DNA of 49,927 nt from contig NZ_MTAW01000037.1 in the NCBI RefSeq assembly GCF_002154725.1, positions 1-49,927 of the forward strand, read 5' to 3'. This document shows, piece after piece, positions 1 to 9,580 of the stretch. The position numbers and the translations under genes are program-made. Source of the stretch: Nostoc sp. 106C. GTDB taxonomy: Bacteria > Cyanobacteriota > Cyanobacteriia > Cyanobacteriales > Nostocaceae. The notes under the pieces were generated by a model. It was given only the letters and a program-made list of their open reading frames with translations, was not told the origin of the DNA and ran no database searches. Positions within the stretch are counted from its first letter, which is position 1; every line of letters starts with the position of its first letter.

Positions 1-144
1 ATAATAGTCTGTCTTGTCCTTCTTTGCTTCCACAATATTAGACCTGAATCCTTACGATATTTTATTAAACCTGACACGGGAATTGTGTTTAATTTAGATG
101 CCCTGGCGATTCTCCAAGCTCCCATGTGGGGCAATCATAATTAA
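1..144 (+). CDS. CheW-like chemotaxis adaptor, C-terminal end only
   Basis: The frame is open from the first base of the window and ends at a TAA. It encodes about 47 residues of a C-terminus, including IKPDTGIVFNLDALAIL, which resembles the last strand and helix of cyanobacterial CheW/PilI adaptor proteins. CheW couples receptors to the CheA kinase. A receptor gene starts 77 bases downstream on the same strand and a CheA gene follows, the usual cheW-mcp-cheA order of cyanobacterial taxis operons. The start lies outside the window, so identity rests on a short segment plus context. Confidence 0.55.
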   Translation: MIVCLVLLCFHNIRPESLRYFIKPDTGIVFNLDALAILQAPMWGNHN

Positions 145-220
145 AAGTTTCCAATAAATGGCAAATTAGGAATTGCAAACTATCAGATTATTAATAATAA
201 CAATTATTGAGGTTTTTAAA

Positions 221-3200
221 ATGACATTATTGTATAACAATGGTCAAGAAAATAGTAATATTGTTACCGATTTAAAAAAATTAGAAAATCAGAATGGTAG
301 CACTAATATAGCAAGTCTAGCTAGTGATGAATTATCTATATTAAATGCGATAGCTGAGGAATTTAAAAGTTGGCGGCAACAGTTGCAAAGTATTACTAGT
401 CAGCTACGCCAAGCTCCAGATATTGATACTTTACTCAAAGTTACCGTAGCACAAATCAGGGAGAAAATGGCAGGCGATCGCGCCTTAATCTATCAGTTTA
501 CTAGCTCTGATGCTGGGACTGTTTTAGCAGAATCTAGAAGCTTAGGTTGGACACCGACTCTAGGCGAAAATCTTCCTGGCATTATTTTTGGCTTATATAA
601 CAGTTCAGATTATTTAGAACCTGTAGCTATTGATGATATCAATCAAATACAACTCACCCCTTATCAGAAACAACTACTAGAAAAATTTCAAGTTAAAGCT
701 AGTCTGAGTCTACCGATTGTAGTGGAGGGTAAAGTTTGGGGCTTACTAGTAGTAAATAATTGTGTTTCAGCACGACATTGGCAAGAAGTAGAAATCACTC
801 TACTTTCCCAAATTTCCACAGAACTTACATACAGACTACACAACTTTACAACCCAAACAGGGCTGCAACAGGAAACACTGGCGAAGAAATCGGTAGCCAA
901 AGTTATCGAGAAAATTCTCCACATATCATCTGTCGAGAAAATATTTCAAACAACTACTCACGAAATCCGCCAACTCCTGAAATGCGATCGCGTCGGAGTA
1001 TATCGCTTCAATCCCGATTGGAGTGGGCAGTTTGTGGCTGAGTCGGTGGGTAATAGTTGGGTAAAAATGGTAGGACCCGATTTTAAAATGGTCTGGGAAG
1101 ATACCCACTTACAAGAAACCCAAGGAGGTCGTTATGCCAAGGGTGAAACCTTTGTAGTCAAGGACATTTATAAAGCAGGCCATGCTCAATGTCACATTGA
1201 TATTTTAGAGCAGTTTGAAATGAAAGCTTACATAATTGCACCTATATTTTCTGGGGAACAATTATGGGGTTTGCTAGCAGCTTATCAAAATTCTGGATCT
1301 CGTGATTGGCAAACTTGGGAAGCTAACGTTTTGACTCAGATTGGTTCGCAATTTGGTGTAGCTATCTCACAAGCAGAATATCTAGAACAAGTACGTGCAA
1401 AAACTGAGCAACTAACTCAAATAGTTGAACAGGAAAAAACTTTAACTAAGATTGTCAACCGTATCCGCCAATCTTTAGATGCCGAAAGTGTTTTCAAAAC
1501 AACCACTCAAGAAGTACGCCAATCTTTGCGATGCGATCGCGTTGGTGTTTATCGCTTTAATTCTGACTGGAGTGGCGAGTTTATCGCTGAGTCAGTGGGT
1601 CACAATTGGGTAAAACTGGTAGGGCCTGATATTAAAACTGTTTGGGAAGATACTCACTTGCAGGCGACTCAGGGAGGTAGGTATGCCAAAGGAGAAAACT
1701 TTGTCGTTAATGACATGTATCAAGTGGGTTTGACTTCTTGCCACATTGAAATTTTAGAGCAGTTTGAAGCTAAAGCTTTTGTGATAGTTCCTATCTTCTC
1801 TGGAGAAAAATTGTGGGGATTATTGGCAGCTTATCAAAACTCTGGAACTCGTGAGTGGCAAAGTTGGGAAGTAAACTTTTTAGCTCAAATTGGCTTGCAA
1901 TTTAGTCTAGCTAAATCGCAGATAGAATATCTTGAACAGGTGCGGGTTAAATCAGAAAAACTAGCTCAGATAGCCGAACAAGAAAAAGCCTTCACCAAAC
2001 TAGTCAACCGCATCCGCCAATGCTTGGACGTAGAGGAAATCTTCAAAACATCCACTCAAGAAATCAGGCAATTACTACGATGCGATCGCGTGGGTGTATT
2101 CCGCTTTAACCCTAACTGGAGTGGCGAATTTGTGGCTGAGTCAGTGGGTCACAATTGGGTAAAACTCGTAGGCCCGGATATCAAAACTGTTTGGGAAGAT
2201 ACCCACTTACAAGAAACTCAAGGAGGTCGTTATGCCAAAGGTGAAAACTTTGTTGTTCATGATATCTATCAGGTAGGTCATGCTCCTTGCCATATCGAGA
2301 TTTTAGAGCAATTTGAAGTTAAAGCTTATGTTATAGTTCCAGTATTTTTTGGCGAAAAACTTTGGGGATTGCTGGCCGCTTATCAAAATTCCAGCACTCG
2401 TGATTGGGAAGAATCGCAAGTCAGCTTACTAGCCCGCATTGGCGATCAGTTAGGGTTAGCATTACAACAAACTGAGTATTTGCAACAAGCACAGGCACAG
2501 TCAGCACAATTAGCAGCAGCAGCCGCACGAGAAAAGGCAGCTAAGGAGTTACTGCAACAGCGATCTATTCAACTCTTAACAGCCCTGAGACCGGCCCTAA
2601 ATGGTAACTTGACGGTACGTGCACCAATTACAGAAGATGAGCTAGGTACAATTGCTGACGCTTACAATAATACCCTGCAAGCACTTCGGCAAATTGTCAT
2701 TCAGGTACAAGCCGCTGCCCAACAAGTTGTGCAAACTTCTGGTAGTAGTGAAGCATCACTAGCAGGACTCACCAACCTGGCAAAACAACAGTCCGAAGAT
2801 ATGACCGCAGCCTTAGACGAAATTCAACAGATGGTTGACTCTACACAAGCTGTGGTAGCTAATGCTGAGTTAGTGCGGGTAGCAGTAAAACAAGCCAACC
2901 AAACTGTAGAGTCTGGTGACAGTGCTATGAACCTAACTGTACAAGCTATTCAAGGAATCCGCGAAACTGTTGCGCAAACTAGTAAAAAGATTAAACGCCT
3001 TAGTGAATCTTCCCAAAAAATCTCAAAAGTGGTGAATTTAATTAGTAATTTTGCCACACAAACAAACGTACTAGCTCTCAACGCAGCCATTGAAGCCACC
3101 CGTGCGGGTGAATATGGCAAAGGTTTTGCAGTGGTAGCTGATGAAGTCCGTTCTTTATCTCGCCAGTCAGCAGCAGCTACCATTGAAATTGAGAAATTAG

Positions 3201-3538
3201 TCCAAGAGATTCAAGCAGAAACAGGCGAAGTAGCAGTAGCTATGGAAACAGGCATCCAACAGGTGGTAGAAGGTACAAATCTTGTGGGTGATGCCAGACA
3301 AAATTTGAACGAAATTGTGAGTGCAACTGCGGAAATTAGTCAGTTAATCCAGCGGATTACCGAAGCAACCCAAAAACAAATGGACCAGTCTGTTAAGGTA
3401 ACTGCAAGTATGAAAGATGTAGCAGAAATTTCTCACAAAACTGTTCATGAATCTCATGAAATGGCTGTTGTCTTTCAAGAGTTATCAGGGATGGCAAAAG
3501 AACTATTAGCCACTGCAAGCAAGTTCAAGGTTAATTGA
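221..3538 (+). CDS. Methyl-accepting taxis receptor with one plain and three bilin-type GAF domains (PixJ/PtxD-like)
   Basis: Predicted cytoplasmic photoreceptor that signals through CheW to CheA. I chose the ATG at 221 because GAGG lies eight bases upstream; an in-frame TTG at 173 has no such site. Domains by residue from this start: GAF1 about 67-200, GAF2 236-386, GAF3 419-569, GAF4 602-752, HAMP about 780-835, MCP signalling region about 860-1100 with the conserved hairpin NVLALNAAIEATRAGEYGKG. GAF2-4 each carry the chromophore-type Cys-His pair (C324, C507, C690) and a W-E-D-T-H motif (W292, W475, W658), as in red/green cyanobacteriochromes. None has a DXCF second cysteine. GAF1 has no Cys at that place. 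No transmembrane helix is visible, unlike classical PixJ receptors. The family assignment is strong; the sensed light colour is inferred. Confidence 0.9.
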   Translation: MTLLYNNGQENSNIVTDLKKLENQNGSTNIASLASDELSILNAIAEEFKSWRQQLQSITSQLRQAPDIDTLLKVTVAQIREKMAGDRALIYQFTSSDAGTVLAESRSLGWTPTLGENLPGIIFGLYNSSDYLEPVAIDDINQIQLTPYQKQLLEKFQVKASLSLPIVVEGKVWGLLVVNNCVSARHWQEVEITLLSQISTELTYRLHNFTTQTGLQQETLAKKSVAKVIEKILHISSVEKIFQTTTHEIRQLLKCDRVGVYRFNPDWSGQFVAESVGNSWVKMVGPDFKMVWEDTHLQETQGGRYAKGETFVVKDIYKAGHAQCHIDILEQFEMKAYIIAPIFSGEQLWGLLAAYQNSGSRDWQTWEANVLTQIGSQFGVAISQAEYLEQVRAKTEQLTQIVEQEKTLTKIVNRIRQSLDAESVFKTTTQEVRQSLRCDRVGVYRFNSDWSGEFIAESVGHNWVKLVGPDIKTVWEDTHLQATQGGRYAKGENFVVNDMYQVGLTSCHIEILEQFEAKAFVIVPIFSGEKLWGLLAAYQNSGTREWQSWEVNFLAQIGLQFSLAKSQIEYLEQVRVKSEKLAQIAEQEKAFTKLVNRIRQCLDVEEIFKTSTQEIRQLLRCDRVGVFRFNPNWSGEFVAESVGHNWVKLVGPDIKTVWEDTHLQETQGGRYAKGENFVVHDIYQVGHAPCHIEILEQFEVKAYVIVPVFFGEKLWGLLAAYQNSSTRDWEESQVSLLARIGDQLGLALQQTEYLQQAQAQSAQLAAAAAREKAAKELLQQRSIQLLTALRPALNGNLTVRAPITEDELGTIADAYNNTLQALRQIVIQVQAAAQQVVQTSGSSEASLAGLTNLAKQQSEDMTAALDEIQQMVDSTQAVVANAELVRVAVKQANQTVESGDSAMNLTVQAIQGIRETVAQTSKKIKRLSESSQKISKVVNLISNFATQTNVLALNAAIEATRAGEYGKGFAVVADEVRSLSRQSAAATIEIEKLVQEIQAETGEVAVAMETGIQQVVEGTNLVGDARQNLNEIVSATAEISQLIQRITEATQKQMDQSVKVTASMKDVAEISHKTVHESHEMAVVFQELSGMAKELLATASKFKVN

Positions 3539-3547
3539 TAAAGCATC

Positions 3548-3581
3548 GCGCCCTTTGAATTATTGAAGGGTGCAGCTTTTT
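3548..3581 (+). terminator. Terminator-like hairpin after the receptor gene
   Basis: An eight-pair stem (GCGCCCTT with AAGGGTGC, one wobble) has a ten-base loop, then AGC and a run of five T. It sits ten bases after the receptor stop and before cheA, so it may attenuate rather than fully separate the two genes. Confidence 0.55.
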
Positions 3582-3766
3582 AGAGATAAATAAGCGCTAA
3601 GAGGTTAAAGGTGAAGAATTCTCTACCTTACCTCTTATTGCCAATCCCTTATTCAAAGGTTGGGAAATTTTGTCCAATAGCTACCGCTCAAATTTATGTT
3701 AAATAAGCATCATAATCCGCAAAGATAAACCTCTAAATTGAAAATCCTAATTTAACATCAAAAATT

Positions 3767-6700
3767 ATGACTACAGACATTGATATTCGCGAACAGGGTT
3801 ATATTTATTTTCTGGCTGAAGCTCCAGAATTAATAGAAATTATAGAGCAAGAACTGTTTAGCTTATCAGAAGAATTTAGTACAGCTAAAGTACATAAGTT
3901 AATGCGGGCAACTCATACAATTAAAGGAGGAGCTGCTAATGTTGGGCTAGAAGTAATTCACACGATCGCCCATTCTCTAGAAGATGTCTTTAATGCTCTA
4001 TATAACCCAAATGTTGTCATTGATGAACAATTACAAACTCTGATCCTACAAGCTTACGAATGCCTTAGTTTAGCACTAACCGCAGAACTAACAGGCAGTA
4101 CTGTGAATGGTGAAGAAATCCTCCAACGAGCAGCTTCAACGTTTGCTCAGTTACAAGAAAAACTAGGTGATGCTTATGGTGCAGAGGCTCATATTCCTAC
4201 TTCGGAAGAATTGGGATTCGATCTTGTTCAGTCTATCTTTGAAGTAGGAGTACAGCAACGCTTAGAAAGTATAGCTGATGCTCTCAATAGCACAATAGAT
4301 CCGACAGAATTCGCCCAGTTGCTAAACTCTCAAGCCGAAGTATTTGTTGGGTTGGCAGAATCTTTGAATCTACCAGGATTCGGTGCGATCGCCCAAACAA
4401 TTCTAGCTGCACTAAAAGCTAACCCCAAGCAGGCACATCAGATTGGGAAAGTTGCTCTCACCAATTTACAGCAGGCACAAGCATCTGTATTGGCAGGCGA
4501 TCGCATTTCTGGTGGCGAACCTGATCCAGCTTTACACCATTTAACACAAATAGTAACAGATGAGTCAGAACCAACGACAAAACCATCTGTCACTACTGCT
4601 GCTTTGAGAAACGAAATCAAGGAATTATATAAATTTTTAACGACATTTGGTAACACTAAAAATCAGCCATTAAAACCAGCAAAGGCTAAGTTTTATATTA
4701 AAGTAATTCGCTACATTTTTGGCTGGTTCAATCACCAAATGGAAATTAGCAAAGAAAAACTCAATTTGGCTCTCCTTGTTGCTGCTGAAGGAGAAAATTC
4801 AGTCATTTATATTGAAAATTGGTTAAGTAAATATTTAGAGTTTGTACAAGATATAGAAGACAGCCAAAGCCTTTGTATATACCGTAAAGGTGTTATATAT
4901 ACAATTATTCTGGCTGTTGTTAAATTTCATTACACAAATGGCCAAGTAAATAAAGATGCTTCCGTCATCCCAACGCTGCAACAGCAAATTGGTAAATTAG
5001 CTAAAGAATATAAAAAATTTCCTGTTGTTACAGCCCAGGAGAAAAATTGGATTGATAATCCAAAATTTAAAAAACTGCTAGTTTTTAAAGAAAAAGCTAT
5101 TCCAGAAACAGATCATCTATTAGAGACAATTTGGGGAGGAGAAGCTAATTTCAACCATATCCATGAGATTGTTGAAACTCAACCTGAAGAACAAAACGAT
5201 GAATCATTAGCTTTCCAGGAGTTAGCAGGTATAGATATTGCTAATTCTACTATTCAAAACGAACGAGAAATCAAAGATAAATTACCTACCTCCGCTCAGA
5301 AAAATTCTCGACCCCTCTCGTTTGTACGAGTAGATACTGAGGGATTACAACGCCTTAATTACTTAGCAGGTGAGCTACTGATTAAGCAAAAACAGCGGAT
5401 ATTACAGGATGAACAATTTAAAGAAATAATTGAGCATTTATTTCAACGTATCGGTAAACAACAAATAATTTTAAATCAATTAGGTGATTTACCGTCCCAG
5501 ATGCAAAATAATGCTTTACAACACAATCAAAATTTTGCATCTGTAAAATTTGATGATTTAGAAATGGATGCATATACAGAATTTCAGATGAAGTTGCACG
5601 AAGCAATGGAAGAGAATCTACAACTACAAGAAATCACCGAATCCCTAGATTTATTGCTAACTCAAGCTAATCAAATTAGTGATAAGAAACAGAGATTAAC
5701 ACTAAATATTATTGATAATTTAGTAGAAGCAAGGATGTCACCTTTAGGAAACATTCTGAATCGTTTCCCTCAAATGGTCAAAAAAATGGGAAATGTTTAT
5801 GCCAAATTTGTAGATTTGAGACTAACAGGTACAGAAGTATTGGTAGACAAAGCGATCGCGGAAAAACTTTACGAACCTCTGTTGCATTTAGTGCGTAATG
5901 CATTTGATCATGGTATTGAAATGCCTCAAGTACGCCAATCTCTGGGTAAACCAGAACAAGCTTTAATCGAAATTCGTGCCTATAATCAGGGTAGCCAAAC
6001 TATTATTGAAGTTCGGGATGATGGTCAGGGTTTGAATTTAGATAAAATTCGTAAAAGAGCAGTTGAGCTAAATCTTATATCAGCAGAAGAGCAAGTTAAA
6101 GGCGATGGTTATAACGCTACTGAATCAGAGCTTTTAGAACTGATGTTTTCACCTGGATTCACTACAGTCGAGCAGGTAAGCGAAATTTCTGGACGTGGTA
6201 TGGGTTTAGATATTGTACGTTCTCAAATACAATCTCTAAATGGCTCTTTTTCAGTTAAATCATTGCCTAACCAAGGCACAACATTTGTACTAAAAATTCC
6301 TTTTTCTATGACTACCGACAAATTAATGTTAGTGCAAGCAGGTGGTGTTTTTTATGCTTTGCTCTTAGATAATGTCGAAAAAATATTAATTCCTTCAGAA
6401 CAGCAAATTAAAGAATTTGAGGGTAAAAAAGTATTATATTATAACACTGCGGAAGATGAACGTATGGTCAGCTTACGTCCAATTTCTGAGTTAATGTATT
6501 ATAGTGGATCATTTTTCAATAGTATTAATTTAAATAATCTATCAACTGCCTATGACGCAGGAATTACCAAGCATCCTGTCTTATTACTACGGCGTAATCA
6601 AGAAATTTTTGGTTTAGAAGTTGACCAAATTATCGGTGAACAAGAACTAGTAATTAGACCTTTGGGAAATGCGATCGCTCCACCAAAATATATTTATGGT

Positions 6701-7345
6701 TGCAGTAGTTTAGCTAGTGGTAATCTCATATTAGTTATCGATCCTACTCTGTTGCTAGACTCTTACGAGATGCAAGCAACATTGGAGAACACTGCACCAT
6801 CAACAGCTTATTTAGCAAATACAAAAGCCTTCACTCTGCCGGGTTCAATTTCTAACTCTACGCCTCTACTAGCTCCTTCTCCTACCACAGAGACTACACA
6901 ACTTCAGCTAAGTCAGTCTCTATCGCCAAATCAAAAGTCATCAAAAGTAATTTTAGTAGTAGATGATGCAATTAGTCTTCGCCAAACTCTTTCTCTGACT
7001 CTACAAAAATCTGGCTATCAAGTATTACAGGCACAAAACGGTGTAGAAGCTCTAGAGCAATTGCACCTGCATCCTGAAATTCAAGTGGTAATTTCCGATT
7101 TAGAAATGCCACGCATGAATGGCTTTGAATTTTTATCTAATGTCCGTCACAACCCAAGTCTTACTGAAATACCTATAGTAATTCTCACTTCTCGCAGTGC
7201 TGAAAAACATCGCCAGCTTGCTCAAGCTTTGGGTGCAACAGCTTACTTAACTAAGCCATATTTAGAGGATAAGTTACTCTCTATTATCGGAGATTTAATC
7301 AACAAGCGCAGCGATAAATCTAGTAATTTGGTTATGAGTAATTAG
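3767..7345 (+). CDS. Hybrid chemotaxis histidine kinase CheA with receiver domain
   Basis: Kinase that receives the receptor signal, autophosphorylates on its Hpt domain and passes phosphate to response regulators. Visible parts: N-terminal Hpt with H50 in THTIKGGA; a long, poorly conserved region; a dimerisation helix near residue 520; a GHKL ATPase with N711 in LVRNAFDHG, then DDGQGL and GRGMGLD; a CheW-like domain about 845-1000; and a C-terminal receiver about 1057-1180 with VVDDA, phosphoacceptor D1111 and the TKPY lysine. All catalytic motifs look intact. At 1192 residues it fits cyanobacterial CheA hybrids (HmpE, PtxE, PixL type). It follows the receptor by 228 bases. The start ATG has only a weak ribosome site. 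Which of the several cyanobacterial taxis or pilus systems it serves is inferred from the receptor next to it. Confidence 0.93.
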   Translation: MTTDIDIREQGYIYFLAEAPELIEIIEQELFSLSEEFSTAKVHKLMRATHTIKGGAANVGLEVIHTIAHSLEDVFNALYNPNVVIDEQLQTLILQAYECLSLALTAELTGSTVNGEEILQRAASTFAQLQEKLGDAYGAEAHIPTSEELGFDLVQSIFEVGVQQRLESIADALNSTIDPTEFAQLLNSQAEVFVGLAESLNLPGFGAIAQTILAALKANPKQAHQIGKVALTNLQQAQASVLAGDRISGGEPDPALHHLTQIVTDESEPTTKPSVTTAALRNEIKELYKFLTTFGNTKNQPLKPAKAKFYIKVIRYIFGWFNHQMEISKEKLNLALLVAAEGENSVIYIENWLSKYLEFVQDIEDSQSLCIYRKGVIYTIILAVVKFHYTNGQVNKDASVIPTLQQQIGKLAKEYKKFPVVTAQEKNWIDNPKFKKLLVFKEKAIPETDHLLETIWGGEANFNHIHEIVETQPEEQNDESLAFQELAGIDIANSTIQNEREIKDKLPTSAQKNSRPLSFVRVDTEGLQRLNYLAGELLIKQKQRILQDEQFKEIIEHLFQRIGKQQIILNQLGDLPSQMQNNALQHNQNFASVKFDDLEMDAYTEFQMKLHEAMEENLQLQEITESLDLLLTQANQISDKKQRLTLNIIDNLVEARMSPLGNILNRFPQMVKKMGNVYAKFVDLRLTGTEVLVDKAIAEKLYEPLLHLVRNAFDHGIEMPQVRQSLGKPEQALIEIRAYNQGSQTIIEVRDDGQGLNLDKIRKRAVELNLISAEEQVKGDGYNATESELLELMFSPGFTTVEQVSEISGRGMGLDIVRSQIQSLNGSFSVKSLPNQGTTFVLKIPFSMTTDKLMLVQAGGVFYALLLDNVEKILIPSEQQIKEFEGKKVLYYNTAEDERMVSLRPISELMYYSGSFFNSINLNNLSTAYDAGITKHPVLLLRRNQEIFGLEVDQIIGEQELVIRPLGNAIAPPKYIYGCSSLASGNLILVIDPTLLLDSYEMQATLENTAPSTAYLANTKAFTLPGSISNSTPLLAPSPTTETTQLQLSQSLSPNQKSSKVILVVDDAISLRQTLSLTLQKSGYQVLQAQNGVEALEQLHLHPEIQVVISDLEMPRMNGFEFLSNVRHNPSLTEIPIVILTSRSAEKHRQLAQALGATAYLTKPYLEDKLLSIIGDLINKRSDKSSNLVMSN

Positions 7346-7465
7346 CTATTTCTTGTTTGGATAAGCCTACAAGCTCAAGCTTACGAAAGTAGCCTTTATT
7401 CGTGTACCCGTACCCTATCCTTTGGAAAAGCCTTACCAACAGGGTGACGGATACTTTGAAATTGA

Positions 7466-8383
7466 TTAACGCTTAGGTGTAGCCTCGCCAAACTTAATTA
7501 TCAAGGCGATCGCAATACTAACTAGCAAAATTAATGTCATACTCAAAGCTGAGCCAAACCCCCAATTTTGGGTAGCGCCTAGAAACTGGTTGTATACTAA
7601 TCTTGCTGCCGTCATACTAGAGGCACCACCTAGTAATTCTGGATTCACAAAATCTCCTAATCCTGTAATGAATACCAGCATAGAACCGGCAGTAAGCCCT
7701 GGCAAGATTTGCGGTACTGTCACTTTCCAAAAAGTCTGTGTAGGATTTGCTCCTAAATCTGCTGCTGCTTCTAGTAACCGTATATCTAACTTTTCTAAAG
7801 AAGCATATAAAATTAAAACCATGTAGGGAAGTAAGCTATAACTCATAGCAATCACTACAGAAGGTGTCCTATTTAGCAATTCTAAAGGATGGAAATGTAA
7901 ACTTTTTAATAAAGTATTTAACAAACCACTTGGACGCAGAATGGTAATCCAAGCGTACGAGCGAAGTAGTGAAGAAGTCCACAAAGGCAAAATAAAGCCT
8001 AATAATAATAAATTTCGCCAACGTTTTGGTGCTATTTGAGCAATCCAATAAGCAACGGGAAAACCAAGAATTAAACAAATAATTGTGGTACTGCTTGCTA
8101 AACCAAGTGAACGCAGAATTACTTGAATATAAAGTGGATCAAATATCCGCATATAATTTTGTAATCCATTTGGATTAACTAAATCTCCTGGTCGGATATC
8201 TGCTACTAAGCTCAACTCAAAAATTATTAATGTTGGCAGTACCAATAACAGTAGTAACCAAATACCAGATGGTGCCAGTAATATTAAAGGTTGGAGCCAA
8301 TTTAAATTTGAATAATGCCATTTTTGTATTTTTGCAATATGACTTCGTGAATGAAATTGAGTTTCCGAATGTTGATTAGACAT
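7466..8383 (-). CDS. potB: ABC transporter permease, spermidine/putrescine type (PotB-like)
   Basis: Inner-membrane permease of a polyamine-type ABC importer, 305 residues with about six hydrophobic helices after a short polar N-terminus. The cytoplasmic coupling loop has the EAA motif, read here as EAAADLGANPTQTFWKVTVP, which docks on the ATPase. The segment GLGDFVNPELLGG in the last third is typical of PotB/PotH. It begins 41 bases after the binding-protein gene and is the last gene of the cluster. A second permease (PotC) would normally pair with it, but none lies in the window. Substrate (polyamine) is inferred from family resemblance. Confidence 0.85.
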   Translation of the reverse strand: MSNQHSETQFHSRSHIAKIQKWHYSNLNWLQPLILLAPSGIWLLLLLVLPTLIIFELSLVADIRPGDLVNPNGLQNYMRIFDPLYIQVILRSLGLASSTTIICLILGFPVAYWIAQIAPKRWRNLLLLGFILPLWTSSLLRSYAWITILRPSGLLNTLLKSLHFHPLELLNRTPSVVIAMSYSLLPYMVLILYASLEKLDIRLLEAAADLGANPTQTFWKVTVPQILPGLTAGSMLVFITGLGDFVNPELLGGASSMTAARLVYNQFLGATQNWGFGSALSMTLILLVSIAIALIIKFGEATPKR

Positions 8384-8424
8384 AATTTGATTTAGGCATT
8401 TAAATTTTAAAATATTTTAATTTT

Positions 8425-9510
8425 TTAACTGCTGGTTAATTGAGTCCAGTAGCGTTCATAAATCTCATCAAACTTTCCTAAAGGACTAATACGTTCACAT
8501 TTTTCTATAATTGAATCTGGAGGAAATAAACTGATATTTTGCTGGAAATTGATTGGCAATTGCTCGAATCCCGAGAGATTAGGAGTTGCAATATTAAGAC
8601 GTAGACTAATTTGAGCAGCTACTTCTGGCTGTAAAATAAAGTTAATCCAAGCATAGGCTCCATCTATATTTAGGGCTGTTTTAGGAATTACGATTGTATC
8701 AGTCCATAATGAAGAACCACTACGAGGAATTACATACTTCAATTTAGGGTTTTCTCTGCTGACTCGGATTGCATCTGCCGAATAACACATTGCCAATAAT
8801 AAATCTCCAGCCAGAATTTGATTTTGCCAAGCTTCGGTGTCAAAGGCAGTGATTCCAGGTTTAAGTTCTTTCAATTTTTCATAAGCTTGTTTAATTTGAG
8901 TTTCGTCCTGTGAATTGTATGAGTAACCTAGCATCCGCAACACTGCACCCATAACCTCACGGACATCATTGAGCAAAGTCATCCGTTTTTTAAGTCGTTC
9001 CTGATTTTGCCAAAGATAATCCCAATCTTCTGGTGCATCTTTGAGGATTTCGGAATTATAAACTATACCTGTTGTGCCCCAATTAAAGGGAATACTGTAG
9101 CGGTTTTTGAGGTCATAAGTTGGATTTTGAAAACGTGGAAATAAATTCTCTAATCCGATTAAGCGCTCATGATTTATTTCTATGAGTAAATCTTTCTCCA
9201 CCATCTTCTGCACCATATAGTCAGATGGATAGATAATGCTGTAATTACTACCACCTCCAGCTTGCAATTTAGCTAGCATGACATCATTGGAGTCATATAC
9301 ATCTGCCAGGACTTTCATCCCAGTTTGAGTACTAAAAGTTTTTAGTAATTGATTGTCTGTATATTGCGTCCAGGTATAGATATACAGTTGATCGCGTTGA
9401 CCAGAAGTTTTAGTATTAGCTCTGACATCAGCCAACCTCCAGCCACACCCAGCTAATGACAAGCTAGAAAGTGCTGTTATTCCTTGTAAAAATTTTCGTC
9501 TGTTAGTCAT
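8425..9510 (-). CDS. potD: Polyamine-type ABC substrate-binding lipoprotein (PotD/PotF-like)
   Basis: Extracytoplasmic binding protein of 361 residues feeding the adjacent permease. The N-terminus NRRKFLQG followed by a hydrophobic stretch and LAGC combines a twin-arginine pattern with a lipobox, so a Tat-exported lipoprotein is likely. The mature part begins with QLYIYTWTQY, close to the YNWxxY opening of PotD/PotF. The start codon lies inside a heptamer-type repeat (GTCATTTGTCATTTG), which leaves no recognisable ribosome site; the intact signal peptide directly after it supports this start. It shares the operon with the ATPase and permease. Confidence 0.86.
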   Translation of the reverse strand: MTNRRKFLQGITALSSLSLAGCGWRLADVRANTKTSGQRDQLYIYTWTQYTDNQLLKTFSTQTGMKVLADVYDSNDVMLAKLQAGGGSNYSIIYPSDYMVQKMVEKDLLIEINHERLIGLENLFPRFQNPTYDLKNRYSIPFNWGTTGIVYNSEILKDAPEDWDYLWQNQERLKKRMTLLNDVREVMGAVLRMLGYSYNSQDETQIKQAYEKLKELKPGITAFDTEAWQNQILAGDLLLAMCYSADAIRVSRENPKLKYVIPRSGSSLWTDTIVIPKTALNIDGAYAWINFILQPEVAAQISLRLNIATPNLSGFEQLPINFQQNISLFPPDSIIEKCERISPLGKFDEIYERYWTQLTSS

Positions 9511-9520
9511 TTGTCATTTG
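9506..9520. repeat. Left copy of a 15-bp inverted repeat (GTCATTT heptamers)
   Basis: GTCATTTGTCATTTG is the exact inverse of a copy at 9954-9968. The two flank the four-helix-bundle gene. The unit resembles the short tandem heptamer repeats common in Nostocales genomes. Confidence 0.75.
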
Positions 9521-9580
9521 GTAGATTACCAATTGAGTTGAGATATGAGTTTAATTTTGGTGCTAGTTCATTAATGATTA

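Noticed and set aside
1000-1300. DXCF-type blue/green photocycle in the GAF domains
   Set aside because: The DXCF cysteine is absent; only the CH cysteine is present.
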